A DNA stretch of 64,000 nt, from NCBI RefSeq assembly GCF_000189755.2, contig NZ_KI912183.1, forward strand, positions 2,445,755 to 2,509,754, given 5' to 3'. Under the pieces are notes generated by a model, which worked only from the letters and a program-made list of their open reading frames with translations, did not search any database and was not told where the DNA came from. Origin of the DNA: Desulfotomaculum nigrificans DSM 574. GTDB lineage: Bacteria; Bacillota; Desulfotomaculia; Desulfotomaculales; Desulfotomaculaceae. Shown in pieces: positions 35,551-46,192 of the stretch. A program made the position numbers and the translations under genes. How positions within the stretch are numbered: position 1 is the first letter of the stretch; the number at the start of each line of letters is the position of its first letter.

Positions 35551-38148
35551 ATGGAATTTAATCGCTATACCCAAAAATCACGGGAAGCTGTGGCAGCAGC
35601 GCAGAATTTAGCTGCCCAGTGGCACCATCAAGAAATAAACGGGAAACATTTACTGATGGCTTTGTTAACCCAGGAAGGTGGCTTAACTCCTCGTTTTCTG
35701 GAACACGCCGGGGTAAATGTGGGTGTCCTGCAAAATCTGGTGCAGGGGTTGTTAAGAAAGGCACCCGCGGTCCATGGATATGAAGGTGCCTTACGGTTGG
35801 GCACTGGTTTAGCCAGGGTCTTTACCCGGGCGGAAAAAGAGGCCGGGGATATGAAAGACCAGTATATCAGTGTGGAGCATCTGTTACTGGCCCTGCTGGA
35901 AGAAGGGGAGAATGAGCTTAAGGAAGTCTTCCGTCAGGTGGGCTTGAGCCGGGAAACCCTGCTCAATTCACTACGGGCCATTCGAGGCAACCAGCAGGTA
36001 ACCAGCGAAAATCCCGAAGAAACTTACGAAGCCCTGGAGAAGTACGGGCGAGATTTAACCAGACTGGCGAAGGAAGGTAAATTAGACCCGGTCATTGGTC
36101 GGGATGATGAAATCCGCCGCACGGTAGAAATTTTGTCCCGCCGCACCAAGAACAACCCTGTTTTGATTGGCGAACCCGGTGTGGGGAAAACCGCCATTGT
36201 AGAAGGTTTAGCCCGGCGTATTGTGGCCGGGGATATACCGGAAGGCCTAAAAAACAAACGGGTGATTGCCCTGGATATGGGGGCCCTGATTGCCGGGGCC
36301 AAATACCGGGGAGAATTTGAAGAACGACTTAAGGCAGTGTTAAAAGAGGTTCAACGGTCCAACGGAGGTATTATCCTCTTTATAGATGAGTTGCATACGG
36401 TGGTGGGGGCCGGGGCTGCCGAAGGAGCCATGGATGCGGGTAATTTATTAAAACCCATGCTGGCCCGGGGCGAACTGCGAGCCATTGGTGCCACCACCCT
36501 GGATGAATATCGCAAGCATGTAGAAAAGGATGCCGCCCTGGAGAGACGATTTCAGCCGGTAATGGTCAACCCGCCTACGGTGGAAGATACCATCTCAATT
36601 TTAAGAGGCTTAAAGGAACGGTACGAGATACACCACGGGGTGCGGATTAAGGACAGTGCCCTGGTGGCGGCCGCCACCCTGTCTGACCGCTATATCTCCG
36701 ACCGGTTTTTACCGGACAAGGCCATTGACCTGATGGATGAGGCCGCGGCCCGACTGCGTACGGAGATAGATAGTATGCCTACTGCCTTAGATGAAATTAC
36801 CCGCCGGATCATGCGGCTGGAGATTGAAGAGGCGGCCCTAAAAAAAGAAAAGGACCCTATTTCCCAGGAACGATTAGAAAAATTACAAGAACAATTGGCC
36901 AACCTGCGGAGTGAAGCAGATGTTATGCGAACCCAATGGGAAGTAGAAAAACAAGCCATTTCCCGGGTCCGCCAACTGAAAAAGGAGATTGAAGAAACCA
37001 AGCTGGCCATTGAAAGGGCGGAAAGGGAATACGACCTTAACCGAATGGCCGAGTTAACCTATGGCAAGTTACCTGAGCTGGAGAAAAAGTTAAAGTCGGA
37101 AGAAGAGTTACTGGCGGGTAAAGAAAAGCACCATCGTTTGTTAAAAGAAGAAGTCGATGAGGAAGACATTGCCCGGGTGGTCAGCCGGTGGACCGGCATC
37201 CCCTTAGAAAAATTAATGGAGGGGGAAAAGGAAAAACTCATTCACTTAGATGAATTACTGCACCGGCGGGTAATTGGCCAGCATGAGGCGGTACAGGCGG
37301 TGGCTGATGCGGTACTAAGGGCCCGGGCCGGTATTAAAGATCCCAACCGTCCCATCGGTAGTTTTATTTTCCTGGGGCCCACCGGAGTAGGTAAAACTGA
37401 ACTGGCCAGGGCTTTGGCGCAAGCATTGTTTGATGATGAACGCAACATGATCCGTATTGATATGTCCGAATATATGGAGAAGCATACCGTGGCCCGGCTG
37501 ATCGGCGCCCCACCTGGTTATGTAGGTTACGATGAGGGAGGCCAGCTTACCGAAGCGGTACGCCGTAAACCTTACTCAGTCATTCTTTTTGATGAAATTG
37601 AAAAGGCCCATCACGATGTATTTAACATCATGTTACAGATTCTAGATGATGGAAGGTTAACAGACGGCCAGGGTCGCACCATTGACTTTAAAAACACCGT
37701 AATTATTATGACTTCCAATATTGGCAGCCATGAGATCCTGGAATTCCAAAGAAAAGGTGACGGGGACTACCGGCAGATGAAAAAGGCGGTAACCGATTTG
37801 CTGCAACGGCATTTTCGGCCGGAGTTTCTCAACCGGGTGGATGAAACAGTGGTATTCCACGCCCTGGAGCCAAAACATATGCAACAAATCACTACGTTAA
37901 TGCTGGAACGACTGGCCCGGCGTATTAAAGATACGGCTCGTATTGAGTTAACCTGGTCCGATAGTGCTGTGGTCTACCTGGCCCGTAAGGGATATGAACC
38001 CAGCTTTGGAGCCCGTCCCTTAAAGCGGCTTATTCAGCAGGAAGTAGAAACACCGCTGAGCCGTATGATGGTGAAAGGAGATGTTATCCCCGGTAATACC
38101 GTTCATATTGAGGCCAGCGGGGAACAGCTTGATTTGACAATAAAATAA
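35551..38148 (+). CDS. clpB: ATP-dependent disaggregase ClpB
   Basis: An 865-residue Hsp100 protein. An N-terminal Clp repeat domain is followed by the first AAA+ domain (GEPGVGKT near residue 206) and a coiled-coil M domain of about 120 residues (roughly 410-530, rich in Lys/Glu heptads). The second AAA+ domain has GPTGVGKT near 608 and the sensor region [10 protein letters not shown]. The long M domain marks ClpB rather than ClpC. It rescues aggregated protein with DnaK. GGGAGGG precedes the ATG. A CtsR-type site upstream suggests stress control shared with the ctsR operon. Confidence 0.95.
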   Translation: MEFNRYTQKSREAVAAAQNLAAQWHHQEINGKHLLMALLTQEGGLTPRFLEHAGVNVGVLQNLVQGLLRKAPAVHGYEGALRLGTGLARVFTRAEKEAGDMKDQYISVEHLLLALLEEGENELKEVFRQVGLSRETLLNSLRAIRGNQQVTSENPEETYEALEKYGRDLTRLAKEGKLDPVIGRDDEIRRTVEILSRRTKNNPVLIGEPGVGKTAIVEGLARRIVAGDIPEGLKNKRVIALDMGALIAGAKYRGEFEERLKAVLKEVQRSNGGIILFIDELHTVVGAGAAEGAMDAGNLLKPMLARGELRAIGATTLDEYRKHVEKDAALERRFQPVMVNPPTVEDTISILRGLKERYEIHHGVRIKDSALVAAATLSDRYISDRFLPDKAIDLMDEAAARLRTEIDSMPTALDEITRRIMRLEIEEAALKKEKDPISQERLEKLQEQLANLRSEADVMRTQWEVEKQAISRVRQLKKEIEETKLAIERAEREYDLNRMAELTYGKLPELEKKLKSEEELLAGKEKHHRLLKEEVDEEDIARVVSRWTGIPLEKLMEGEKEKLIHLDELLHRRVIGQHEAVQAVADAVLRARAGIKDPNRPIGSFIFLGPTGVGKTELARALAQALFDDERNMIRIDMSEYMEKHTVARLIGAPPGYVGYDEGGQLTEAVRRKPYSVILFDEIEKAHHDVFNIMLQILDDGRLTDGQGRTIDFKNTVIIMTSNIGSHEILEFQRKGDGDYRQMKKAVTDLLQRHFRPEFLNRVDETVVFHALEPKHMQQITTLMLERLARRIKDTARIELTWSDSAVVYLARKGYEPSFGARPLKRLIQQEVETPLSRMMVKGDVIPGNTVHIEASGEQLDLTIK

Positions 38149-38171
38149 AGGGTGCACCTACATGCACCCTT
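38148..38171 (+). terminator. Hairpin after clpB
   Basis: AAGGGTGCA / TGCACCCTT with a 6-nt loop, overlapping the last base of the stop codon; it lacks a clear T-run. Confidence 0.5.
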
Positions 38172-38220
38172 AAACCCTGACTGCTTCTCAAAATTATCAA
38201 GAGAAAATGAATTCCAACTG

Positions 38221-38248
38221 TTTAAAATGTACAAAACACTGTTATACT
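38221..38248 (+). promoter_or_regulatory. Candidate promoter of the ctsR operon
   Basis: TTTAAA (38221-38226), 16-bp spacer, TATACT (38243-38248). GGTTAGGCAAAGTCAAA (38255-38271) just downstream contains one good CtsR heptad (AGTCAAA), consistent with autoregulation, but the second heptad is poor. Confidence 0.5.
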
Positions 38249-38312
38249 AATGTTAAGGTTAGGCAAAGTCAAAGATGTTACCAGAATGCAAGTCGAGGTG
38301 GTGCATGGGCAT

Positions 38313-38777
38313 ATGCCGAATATATCGGAGCTAATTGAAAATTACATTAAAAGCTTACTCCAGTCCAGTCCCTACAATTACGTTGAATTGCAACGCAATG
38401 AGTTGGCGGCCAAGTTTAACTGTGTGCCATCACAAATAAATTACGTGCTGTCCACCAGATTTACCGCCGATAACGGGTATGTGGTGGAGAGCCGCCGGGG
38501 TGGAGGCGGTTTTATTAGGATAGTAAAGGTGCCTTTAGATAGTCATGATGACCCGGCAGTACAGATCTATCGTTTAGTAGGTGATGATATTAGCCAGTCC
38601 CAGGCGGAAAAGATTATCAAACGATTAACCGAAGAGGGGTTTATCACTCCCAGGGAGGCGCGTATCTTCAAGGCTGTGGTGGACCGCAATACTATTCGGA
38701 TAGATTTACCATGGCGGGACAATCTGCGGGCGGAATTATTACGAGCTATGTTAATGGCAGTTTTTAGAGATAACTAA
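38313..38777 (+). CDS. ctsR: Transcriptional repressor CtsR
   Basis: About 154 residues. The winged helix-turn-helix NELAAKFNCVPSQINYVLST and the wing SRRGGGGFIRI, whose Gly-rich loop senses heat in Bacillus, are intact. It represses clp genes until stress. ATG 38313 (MPNISELIENYI) fits the family N-terminus and has GAGGTGG upstream; an open frame from 38250 is not needed. First gene of ctsR-mcsA-mcsB-clpC. Confidence 0.95.
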   Translation: MPNISELIENYIKSLLQSSPYNYVELQRNELAAKFNCVPSQINYVLSTRFTADNGYVVESRRGGGGFIRIVKVPLDSHDDPAVQIYRLVGDDISQSQAEKIIKRLTEEGFITPREARIFKAVVDRNTIRIDLPWRDNLRAELLRAMLMAVFRDN

Positions 38778-38796
38778 CTTAAAGGAGGTTTTTACC

Positions 38797-39309
38797 ATGT
38801 TATGTGACCGGTGTCAAAAAAGACCGGCCCAGGTTCACCTGACCCAAATCGTAAATAATATTAAAAAACAAATGAACCTGTGTCCCACCTGTGCCGCAGA
38901 ACTGCAAGCCGAAAGTTTTGGTTTTGCGCCTCAGGTCAATTTACATGAATTCTTGGCAGGCTTGATTAACCATCATTTTACCGGTGCCCATCTTCACCAG
39001 CCGGCAGTGTCTACGGTTCGGTGTGAAAAATGCGGGACCACCGAAACCCAGGTGGCTAAAACCGGGCTTTTTGGTTGTGCTGATTGTTATAAGCAGTTTG
39101 GTGGCCAGGTACAACCGGTACTTAAGCGGATTCACGGCAGTAATACCCATACCGGAAAAGTACCCAAACGAACCGGGGGCAAGGCCCTCATTAGTAAAGA
39201 GATTAGAAAACTAAAAATTGAGCTCCAGGATGCGGTTAGCCGGGAAGAGTTTGAAAGGGCTGCTTCCCTGCGGGACCGGATCAAAGAACTGGAGCAGCAA
39301 TTGCAATAG
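38797..39309 (+). CDS. mcsA: McsA: zinc-finger and UVR-motif activator of the arginine kinase
   Basis: A 170-residue protein with CDRCQKRPAQVHLT and CPTCAAEL, then CEKCGTTETQVAKTG and CADC, giving two Cys4 metal sites. A C-terminal UVR motif (REEFERAASLRDRIKELEQQ) follows. It activates McsB and helps deliver substrates to ClpC. AAAGGAGG precedes the ATG. It is followed 13 nt later by mcsB. Confidence 0.95.
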   Translation: MLCDRCQKRPAQVHLTQIVNNIKKQMNLCPTCAAELQAESFGFAPQVNLHEFLAGLINHHFTGAHLHQPAVSTVRCEKCGTTETQVAKTGLFGCADCYKQFGGQVQPVLKRIHGSNTHTGKVPKRTGGKALISKEIRKLKIELQDAVSREEFERAASLRDRIKELEQQLQ

Positions 39310-39322
39310 GGGGGTGATTGCC

Positions 39323-40387
39323 ATGTCCATCAAAGATACCGTCAGTAGTTCCTATAGTAAATGGTTAGATGCTTCCGGACCGGAAAGCGATATTGTTATC
39401 AGCAGTCGGGTGCGTTTAGCCAGAAATTTAGTTGATACGCCGTTTCCTCATCTGCTGGGCCATGAAAATGCAGATAAAGTTATTTACGCAGTGCAGACAG
39501 CCATAGGCAACGAAAAGATCAAGGCAGACATCGGGGAGTTGGAATTATCCCGGATGACAGAATTAACCCCCACCGAAAGGCAAATACTAGTGGAGAAACA
39601 TTTAATCAGCCCGGATTTACTGGAACATCCGGAAAAGAAAGCGGTGGTTCTACGAAATGATGAAGTAGTCAGCATTATGGTCAACGAAGAAGATCACCTG
39701 CGGATTCAATGTTTATTGCCGGGCTTACAATTGAAAGAATGCTGGGATTTAGCCAATAAAGTAGATGACGGATTAGAACATATTTTGGACTACGCCTTCA
39801 GTGAACAGGTGGGTTATCTAACCGCTTGCCCCACCAACGTAGGTACCGGGTTACGGGCCTCGGTGATGCTGCATCTACCGGCTATGGTCATGACCCAGCA
39901 AATAAACGGGGTACTGACCACCTTATCTAAGCTTGGTTTAACTGTACGGGGCTTATATGGTGAAGGAACCCAGGCCTCAGGCAACCTGTTTCAGGTTTCT
40001 AATCAGGTTACCCTGGGACTTACAGAGGAAGAAATTGTTGATAATCTGATTATGGTCACCATGCAATTGGTGAGTCAGGAAAGGGCCGCGCGCCTGGCGC
40101 TGTACAAAGAACAACAATATCAAATTGAGGATCGGGTTTGGCGGGCCTTTGGTCTTTTAAAATATGCCCGGACCATGACCTCCAACGACGCCATGGGCCT
40201 GTTGTCGGATCTCAGGCTGGGAGTAGATTTGGGTATTGTGCCCAACATCCCGCCGGGATTGATTATGGAATTAATCATCATGACCAGGCCGGCCTTTTTA
40301 AACAAATTGAAGGGTAAAGAAATGAATCCGTACCAAAGGGATATTTACCGGGCAGAATTAATTCGCCAGAGACTTAACTCTTTTTAG
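39323..40387 (+). CDS. mcsB: Protein arginine kinase McsB
   Basis: A 354-residue phosphagen-kinase relative. IVISSRVRLARNL is the ATP-binding start, followed by HLRIQCLLPGLQL, CPTNVGTGLRAS with the active-site Cys, and RGLYGEGTQASGN. It phosphorylates arginines to mark proteins for ClpCP and inactivates CtsR. ATG 39323 has GGGGGTGA upstream; a longer frame from 39218 would run through the end of mcsA. Confidence 0.96.
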   Translation: MSIKDTVSSSYSKWLDASGPESDIVISSRVRLARNLVDTPFPHLLGHENADKVIYAVQTAIGNEKIKADIGELELSRMTELTPTERQILVEKHLISPDLLEHPEKKAVVLRNDEVVSIMVNEEDHLRIQCLLPGLQLKECWDLANKVDDGLEHILDYAFSEQVGYLTACPTNVGTGLRASVMLHLPAMVMTQQINGVLTTLSKLGLTVRGLYGEGTQASGNLFQVSNQVTLGLTEEEIVDNLIMVTMQLVSQERAARLALYKEQQYQIEDRVWRAFGLLKYARTMTSNDAMGLLSDLRLGVDLGIVPNIPPGLIMELIIMTRPAFLNKLKGKEMNPYQRDIYRAELIRQRLNSF

Positions 40388-40411
40388 TGGATAAATAGGA
40401 GGTTGATCCTT

Positions 40412-42868
40412 ATGTTCCAAAGGTTTACTGAAAGAGCCAAGCATGTGTTGGTATTAGCTCAAGAAGAAGCACGCAGGTTAAGATACCCTAACATTGGTAC
40501 CGAACATATCCTGCTGGGGTTAATTAAACAAGGGGATAGCTTTGCCGCCAAAGCCCTGGAACAATTGGGTATTACCGCAGATAAAGTATCTGCCGTTTTA
40601 GAGCAAATGGTGGAGAAAGGAACCCAACCGATACTTGGCGATATTCCACCCACCCCCCGGGCTAAAAGGGTTTTGGAACTGGCTGTGGAAGAATCCCGCA
40701 TGTTAGGCCACAATTATGTGGGTACAGAACACCTGCTATTGGGCCTGATTCGTGAAGGTGAGGGGGTAGCGGCCCAGGTACTGAAATCTTTAGGGGCGGA
40801 TCTGGACCGGGTACGCCAGCAAATTATCAATATGCTGGGCGGTGCTCCGGGCGGCGCAGCCCCCGGTGGCCAGGGCCAAAGTTGCCCCGCCGGTGGATGT
40901 AAAACCGTCAGCCTGGATCAGTTTGGTCGGGATTTAACCGGATTGGCTAAAGAGGGGAAACTTGACCCGGTGGTGGGCCGGGCTAAAGAAATTGAGCGGG
41001 TAATTCAAGTGCTATCCCGCCGCACTAAAAATAACCCTGTCCTCATAGGGGAACCTGGTGTTGGTAAAACAGCCATTGCCGAGGGATTGGCCCAGCGCAT
41101 TGTGGAAGGCAATGTGCCTGAGATTTTGCTTAATCGCCGGGTGGTTACTCTGGATCTGGCCGGTATGGTGGCTGGCACCAAGTACCGGGGAGAATTTGAG
41201 GACCGGTTAAAGAAGATTATGGAAGAAATTCGGCAGGCAGGTAATGTTATATTATTCATCGATGAGCTGCATACCTTGATCGGCGCCGGCGCCGCTGAAG
41301 GGGCCATTGATGCCGCCAACATTCTAAAACCTGCCCTGGCCCGGGGAGAAATTCAAACCATTGGTGCCACCACCCTGGATGAATACCGTAAGTACATTGA
41401 AAAGGACCCGGCCCTGGAACGCCGTTTCCAACCAATTCAAGTGGATGAACCAACTGTTGAAGAAACCATCCAAATTTTACAGGGAATTCGGGATAAATAC
41501 GAAGCCCACCACCGGGTACGGATTACTGATGAGGCCATTACCGCCGCTGCCCGGTTATCAGACCGCTATATTACCGACCGCTTCCTGCCGGATAAGGCCA
41601 TTGACCTAATTGATGAGGCTGCCTCCCGGGTACGCATTAAGGCCTTTACTGCTCCCCCGGACTTGAAGGACAAGGAAAAGGAACTGGAGGCCCTGCGTAA
41701 GGAGAAGGAAGCGGCCATAAACAACCAGGAGTTTGAAAAGGCTGCCGAACTGCGTGACCGGGAACAAGTCCTCATGTCAGAGTTAAACCAGGCCCGGGAA
41801 TCCTGGAATCAAGCCAAGGGTGGCGATGGTCTGGTGGTAACCGAAGAGGATATTGCCGGCATTGTCTCCAGTTGGACCGGGGTACCGGTGCAAAAATTGG
41901 CCCAGGAAGAATCGGAAAAATTGCTTAACCTGGAGGAAGTGTTGCATCAGCGGGTGGTTGGCCAGGATGACGCGGTTAAAGCAGTATCCAGGGCTGTCCG
42001 CAGGGCCCGGGCCGGTCTGAAAGATCCTAAACGACCGGTAGGTTCCTTCATCTTCCTCGGCCCCACCGGTGTTGGTAAAACCGAATTAGCCAGGGCACTG
42101 GCTGAGGCTTTGTTTGGTGATGAGGATGCCCTGGTCAGAATTGATATGTCCGAATACATGGAGAAACATGCCGTTTCCCGCCTGGTGGGAGCGCCTCCTG
42201 GCTATGTAGGTTATGATGAGGGGGGCCAGCTGACCGAAGCTGTCAGAAGGAAACCCTATTCGGTGGTGCTGCTGGATGAAATAGAAAAGGCCCATCCGGA
42301 TGTATTTAACATTCTGCTGCAGGTATTGGAGGATGGCCGCCTGACGGACGCCAAAGGCCGCACGGTGGATTTCCGTAATACTGTTATCATCATGACCTCT
42401 AACGTTGGACTTTCCACCATCAAATCAGTGGGCAGGGTTGGTTTTGCCGCCCAGGCCGATCAAAACGAGGCGGAGTATGAAAAGATGAAGGAGCGGGTGG
42501 AAGAAGCTCTGAAACGTACCTTCCGCCCGGAATTCCTGAACCGTATAGATGAAACCATTGTATTCCACCCCTTGAATCGCGAGCACATCAAGCAGATTGT
42601 CGGTCTGATGCTGAAAGAAGTGGCTAAGCGCATGGAAGAGCATGAAGTATATGTAGAGTTTACCGAGGCAGCAAAAGAAAAACTGGCCGAGATCGGTTAT
42701 AGCGAGGAATACGGTGCCCGCCCGCTGCGGCGAGAAATTCAACGTAAGGTGGAGGACCGTTTATCCGAAGAATTAATCAAGGGTACCTTTAAAAAGGGCG
42801 ACAAAGTGGTTATCGACGTGGAGAACGGGGAATTTACCGTTCGCCAGGCCAGCCTGGCCACAGTGTAA
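40412..42868 (+). CDS. clpC: ATP-dependent unfoldase ClpC
   Basis: An 818-residue Hsp100. Two N-terminal Clp repeats ([20 protein letters not shown]) are followed by AAA+ 1 with GEPGVGKT near residue 212. A short M domain contains a UVR motif ([17 protein letters not shown]), and AAA+ 2 has GPTGVGKT near 549. The short M domain separates it from ClpB. It unfolds arginine-phosphorylated or adaptor-bound substrates for ClpP. ATG 40412 has AGGAGG 9 nt upstream. Last gene of the ctsR operon. Confidence 0.96.
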   Translation: MFQRFTERAKHVLVLAQEEARRLRYPNIGTEHILLGLIKQGDSFAAKALEQLGITADKVSAVLEQMVEKGTQPILGDIPPTPRAKRVLELAVEESRMLGHNYVGTEHLLLGLIREGEGVAAQVLKSLGADLDRVRQQIINMLGGAPGGAAPGGQGQSCPAGGCKTVSLDQFGRDLTGLAKEGKLDPVVGRAKEIERVIQVLSRRTKNNPVLIGEPGVGKTAIAEGLAQRIVEGNVPEILLNRRVVTLDLAGMVAGTKYRGEFEDRLKKIMEEIRQAGNVILFIDELHTLIGAGAAEGAIDAANILKPALARGEIQTIGATTLDEYRKYIEKDPALERRFQPIQVDEPTVEETIQILQGIRDKYEAHHRVRITDEAITAAARLSDRYITDRFLPDKAIDLIDEAASRVRIKAFTAPPDLKDKEKELEALRKEKEAAINNQEFEKAAELRDREQVLMSELNQARESWNQAKGGDGLVVTEEDIAGIVSSWTGVPVQKLAQEESEKLLNLEEVLHQRVVGQDDAVKAVSRAVRRARAGLKDPKRPVGSFIFLGPTGVGKTELARALAEALFGDEDALVRIDMSEYMEKHAVSRLVGAPPGYVGYDEGGQLTEAVRRKPYSVVLLDEIEKAHPDVFNILLQVLEDGRLTDAKGRTVDFRNTVIIMTSNVGLSTIKSVGRVGFAAQADQNEAEYEKMKERVEEALKRTFRPEFLNRIDETIVFHPLNREHIKQIVGLMLKEVAKRMEEHEVYVEFTEAAKEKLAEIGYSEEYGARPLRREIQRKVEDRLSEELIKGTFKKGDKVVIDVENGEFTVRQASLATV

Positions 42869-42877
42869 ACATAAAAC

Positions 42878-42911
42878 CTTAAGGGGTAGTTGATGCAAGC
42901 TACCCCTTAAG
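42878..42911 (+). terminator. Hairpin after clpC
   Basis: CTTAAGGGGTAG / CTACCCCTTAAG, a perfect 12-bp stem with a 10-nt loop, but no strong T-run, so it may act partly as an RNA-stabilising structure. Confidence 0.55.
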
Positions 42912-43049
42912 TTATGTAAAACAGTCTTTTACATTTTACGAGATAATCTTGCTCTTAGGGAGAAGGAAATATCATATTCTCTAGCGTATTTTAGCATTTT
43001 AGGGAAATTCGTGTTTGCTGTTGAGAATAAGTAGTGGAGGTACGTTTGG

Positions 43050-44402
43050 TTGCGCAAAAAGACAATCTATACCTGTCAACAATGTGGGCATAAAACCGCC
43101 CGCTGGATGGGACGGTGTCCCGGTTGTGGGGAATGGAACTGTCTGGTTGAAGAAAAACCCGCCCCCCGGGGCCAAATAAGTCCGGGGATATCGGGATCCG
43201 GTCCGGTGCCGGTAACGGATGTTTTGACCATAGATGAGGAAAGGTATACCACCGGCCTGGGTGAATTGGACAGGGTGCTGGGTGGCGGAGTGGTGCCGGG
43301 ATCGCTGGTGTTGGTTGGGGGTGACCCGGGTATCGGCAAATCCACCCTGTTGCTGCAGGCCGCTTTCTCCATTGCGGCGCAGGTGGGTGTGGTGCTCTAT
43401 GTGTCGGGAGAAGAGTCAGCCCGGCAAATTAAAATGAGAGCCCGGCGTTTACAGGCGTTGCACCCCAATTTATTATTGATGGCGGAAACCGACATGTCCG
43501 TGGTGGAGCGGTGTATTCAAGAGATTAACCCGGTTGCCGTGATACTGGATTCCATTCAGACCGTATTTCATCCCGATGTGACATCTTCTCCCGGCAGTGT
43601 AGCCCAGGTGCGGGAATGTACCGGCATCCTGATGAAGGTGGCCAAAAGCACCTCCATCCCTATTTTTGTGGTTGGTCACGTCACCAAAGAGGGGACATTG
43701 GCGGGTCCCCGGGTTTTAGAACATATGGTAGATACGGTGCTGTACTTTGAAGGAGAACGGCACCAATCATTTCGTATTTTACGGGCGGTTAAAAACCGTT
43801 TTGGCTCCAGTCATGAGTTGGGTATTTTTGAGATGGGTAACTCCGGATTGGCGGAGGTAAGTAACCCTTCAGCGTTATTTATGGCCCAACGACCGACAGC
43901 AGTTGCTGGCTCGGCCATTGTCCCCAGTCTGGAAGGTACCCGTCCGCTGCTGGTGGAAATTCAGGCCCTGGTATGTCCTACCGGCTTTGGCATGCCCAGA
44001 CGCATGACTTCCGGGGTGGATTATAACCGGGTAGCCCTGATTATGGCCGTTTTGGAACGCCGGGTGGGCTTAAGGCTGGCCAATCACGATGCTTATGTCA
44101 GTGCCGTAGGCGGAGTAAAATTAGATGAACCGGCGGTGGATTTGGCCATTGCCCTGGCCGTCGCTTCCAGCTTTAAAGAAAAACCCCTGGCCAGCGGGTT
44201 GGTGGTTTTGGGGGAAGTGGGCTTAACCGGTGAGATAAGAGCGGTATCAGGTATGGATAAACGGCTGCAAGAGGCAGCTAAGTTAGGTTTTACCCGTTGT
44301 ATTGGCCCCCAAAGGGAACAGCAGAGTACATTATTGGGTATAATAGATTATACAGGTATTCAATCCCTGGCAGAGGCGTTGGAGGCCGCCATGGACCGGT
44401 AA
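43050..44402 (+). CDS. radA: DNA repair protein RadA
   Basis: A 450-residue protein. It has the N-terminal zinc finger CQQCGHKTARWMGRCPGCGEW, a RecA-type ATPase with GGDPGIGKST near residue 90, the RadA-specific KNRFGSS motif, and a C-terminal Lon-like domain (YVSAVGGVKLDEPAVDLAIA). It helps branch migration in recombination. TTG 43050 is the only start consistent with the family N-terminus, and TGGAGG lies upstream. It is followed within 12 nt by disA, as in Bacillus. Confidence 0.96.
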   Translation: MRKKTIYTCQQCGHKTARWMGRCPGCGEWNCLVEEKPAPRGQISPGISGSGPVPVTDVLTIDEERYTTGLGELDRVLGGGVVPGSLVLVGGDPGIGKSTLLLQAAFSIAAQVGVVLYVSGEESARQIKMRARRLQALHPNLLLMAETDMSVVERCIQEINPVAVILDSIQTVFHPDVTSSPGSVAQVRECTGILMKVAKSTSIPIFVVGHVTKEGTLAGPRVLEHMVDTVLYFEGERHQSFRILRAVKNRFGSSHELGIFEMGNSGLAEVSNPSALFMAQRPTAVAGSAIVPSLEGTRPLLVEIQALVCPTGFGMPRRMTSGVDYNRVALIMAVLERRVGLRLANHDAYVSAVGGVKLDEPAVDLAIALAVASSFKEKPLASGLVVLGEVGLTGEIRAVSGMDKRLQEAAKLGFTRCIGPQREQQSTLLGIIDYTGIQSLAEALEAAMDR

Positions 44403-44414
44403 GAGGTGAATAAT

Positions 44415-45500
44415 TTGGTTAAAGACGAAAAAATTGAGGATCAATTTCTAAAGTTATTAAGACTGGTGGCGCCGGGCACACCCCTGCGGGAGGGGTTGGA
44501 AAATATTTTACGGGCCAAGACCGGTGCTTTAATTGTAGTTGGCGATAGCCCGGAGGTAATGGAATTGGCCGAAGGCGGCTTTGCTATTAATGCCGATTTT
44601 ACACCGGCCGGGCTCTATGAACTGGCTAAGATGGACGGTGCTATTATTTTGAGTGAAGATGCCCGTAAAATTATTGCCGCTAATACTCAACTCATTCCTG
44701 ATTTAATTATTCCCTCCAGTGAAACTGGTATTCGTCACCGGACCGCCGAGCGGGTGGCTAAACAGTGCAACGTTCCGGTGATTTCTATTTCTCAACGCCG
44801 GGGTGTCATTACCGTCTACAAGGGCACTTTAAAATACTTTTTAAGGGATATTGGAGTAATTCTGGCCAAGGCTAATCAGGCGGTGCAAACATTAGAAAAA
44901 TATCGGGCAGTCTCGGATAAGGTGATTAATGAACTATCCACTATGGAATTACAAGAAGTTGTCACCCTGTACGATGTTGCCAGGGCCATCCAAAGGATAG
45001 AGATGGTTTTGCGGGTAAAGAAAGAGATTGATCGTTACATCAGCGAGCTGGGGGTGGAGGGCCGCCTTATTGCCATGCAAATGGAGGAACTGGTGGTTAA
45101 TGTGGAAGAAGAAGGGCTGCAAATCATCCAGGACTATGCCACCACACTGGCTGAAAAATCCCCGGAAAGTATTTTGAAGGTGATTGGCAGTTGGCCGGCT
45201 GAGGATTTGCTGGACCTGGTACTTATTGCCAGGGCATTAGGGTACCCCGGCAGTGCCAGTATATTGGATCAAGGGGTCAATCCCAGGGGCTACCGGGTAT
45301 TAAAGAAAATACCCCGTTTGCCACTGCCGGTGATTGAAAATCTGGTGGCTACCTTTGGCGATCTAAGAACAATTCTGGCTGCTTCCATTCAAGAATTGGA
45401 TGAAGTAGAGGGAATTGGCGAGGCCCGGGCCCGTTCCATTAAAGAAGGGTTAATGCGGTATCGGGATATGTTATTGCAAGACAGGTATATCAACCAATAA
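44415..45500 (+). CDS. disA: DNA integrity scanning protein, diadenylate cyclase
   Basis: About 361 residues. The DAC domain carries the DGA (MDGAIILSEDARKI) and RHR (ETGIRHRTAERVAKQ) motifs for c-di-AMP synthesis. A helical linker and a C-terminal helix-hairpin-helix DNA-binding part (LDEVEGIGEARARSI) follow. TTG 44415 lies 8 nt after AGAGG; the GTG at 44406 overlaps that site and is less likely. Coupled to radA, whose product modulates DisA in Bacillus. Confidence 0.96.
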   Translation: MVKDEKIEDQFLKLLRLVAPGTPLREGLENILRAKTGALIVVGDSPEVMELAEGGFAINADFTPAGLYELAKMDGAIILSEDARKIIAANTQLIPDLIIPSSETGIRHRTAERVAKQCNVPVISISQRRGVITVYKGTLKYFLRDIGVILAKANQAVQTLEKYRAVSDKVINELSTMELQEVVTLYDVARAIQRIEMVLRVKKEIDRYISELGVEGRLIAMQMEELVVNVEEEGLQIIQDYATTLAEKSPESILKVIGSWPAEDLLDLVLIARALGYPGSASILDQGVNPRGYRVLKKIPRLPLPVIENLVATFGDLRTILAASIQELDEVEGIGEARARSIKEGLMRYRDMLLQDRYINQ

Positions 45501-45530
45501 ATAAGGCGTAGCTTTTTAGCCACGCCTTAT
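45501..45530 (+). terminator. Hairpin after disA
   Basis: ATAAGGCGT / ACGCCTTAT with an inner AGC/GCT extension and a T5 in the loop; no T-run follows. It begins directly after the stop codon. Confidence 0.5.
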
Positions 45531-45605
45531 AACGTTTAGACCGGAAACTCTTTGAAATTTTTTAAAAGAATTAGTTATAAGCAAGAAGATTTTGAACATT
45601 AAAAA

Positions 45606-46001
45606 TTAAGTAAGGTTATATCCCCGTAAAATTTCCAGGTGTTTATGCTCCTTGATAAAGATGTCATACAAATTGAGGTCAAGTAAGTTACAGAGTGCAG
45701 TCATGTAAAATAACGAACGGCCGATCTCATTTTCAATATTATCCCGGCAATTTTCACACAATTTGCCGGAAATATGAGAATCCAAAAGGTTTTTTAAATC
45801 CACCAGAGTGGCATTGCTTGGTAATGATTTTTTATTGGCGTTAATTTTTTGGCAACCACAAGAAGTTACTGATTGCACAACGGAACGCTGCACCCTTGCT
45901 CCGGATTCCTGTAACTTAGCTAAAACATCTAAAATACTCCGATGGTAAAGCATCGTCTCAGCAACGGTATGTTGAAACTGATCGCAAAGCAAGTCTTTCA
46001 T
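45606..46001 (-). CDS. Conserved hypothetical protein with Cys pairs
   Basis: About 131 residues, function not recognised. The N-terminal half is helical (CDQFQHTVAETMLYHRSILDVLAKL by position 6-30). Two Cys pairs, SCGCQ and CENCR, could bind a metal or form disulfides. The C-terminus has EIGRSLFYMTALCNLLDLNL, reminiscent of the helical MazG-like fold, but the match is too short to assign. Minus-strand AGGAG precedes ATG 46001; an open frame to 46076 lies before it. Its promoter diverges from the carD promoters. Confidence 0.65.
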   Translation of the reverse strand: MKDLLCDQFQHTVAETMLYHRSILDVLAKLQESGARVQRSVVQSVTSCGCQKINANKKSLPSNATLVDLKNLLDSHISGKLCENCRDNIENEIGRSLFYMTALCNLLDLNLYDIFIKEHKHLEILRGYNLT

Positions 46002-46037
46002 TCTGCCCGACCACTCCTTTAACTCTCCGTTAAAGCA

Positions 46038-46067
46038 ATTATAGCCAGCCCGGAGGGTCTTTGTCAA
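46038..46067 (-). promoter_or_regulatory. Promoter of the minus-strand hypothetical gene
   Basis: On the - strand, TTGACA (46067-46062), 18-bp spacer, TATAAT (46043-46038). Both hexamers are perfect. Confidence 0.75.
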
Positions 46068-46094
46068 ACGGCCCATTATGTCATAAAATGGTTA

Positions 46095-46123
46095 TTGACA
46101 CCGGTATAAGCCTATGCTATAAT
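46095..46123 (+). promoter_or_regulatory. carD promoter P1
   Basis: TTGACA (46095-46100), 17-bp spacer, TATAAT (46118-46123): perfect consensus. Confidence 0.85.
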
Positions 46124-46131
46124 GACCATTT

Positions 46132-46160
46132 TTGACAATTAATACTTTTTGTGCTATAAT
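46132..46160 (+). promoter_or_regulatory. carD promoter P2
   Basis: TTGACA (46132-46137), 17-bp spacer, TATAAT (46155-46160): perfect consensus, 37 bp downstream of P1. Confidence 0.85.
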
Positions 46161-46192
46161 AACGGTAACTATAGTCTTGGGAGGGATTGGCC

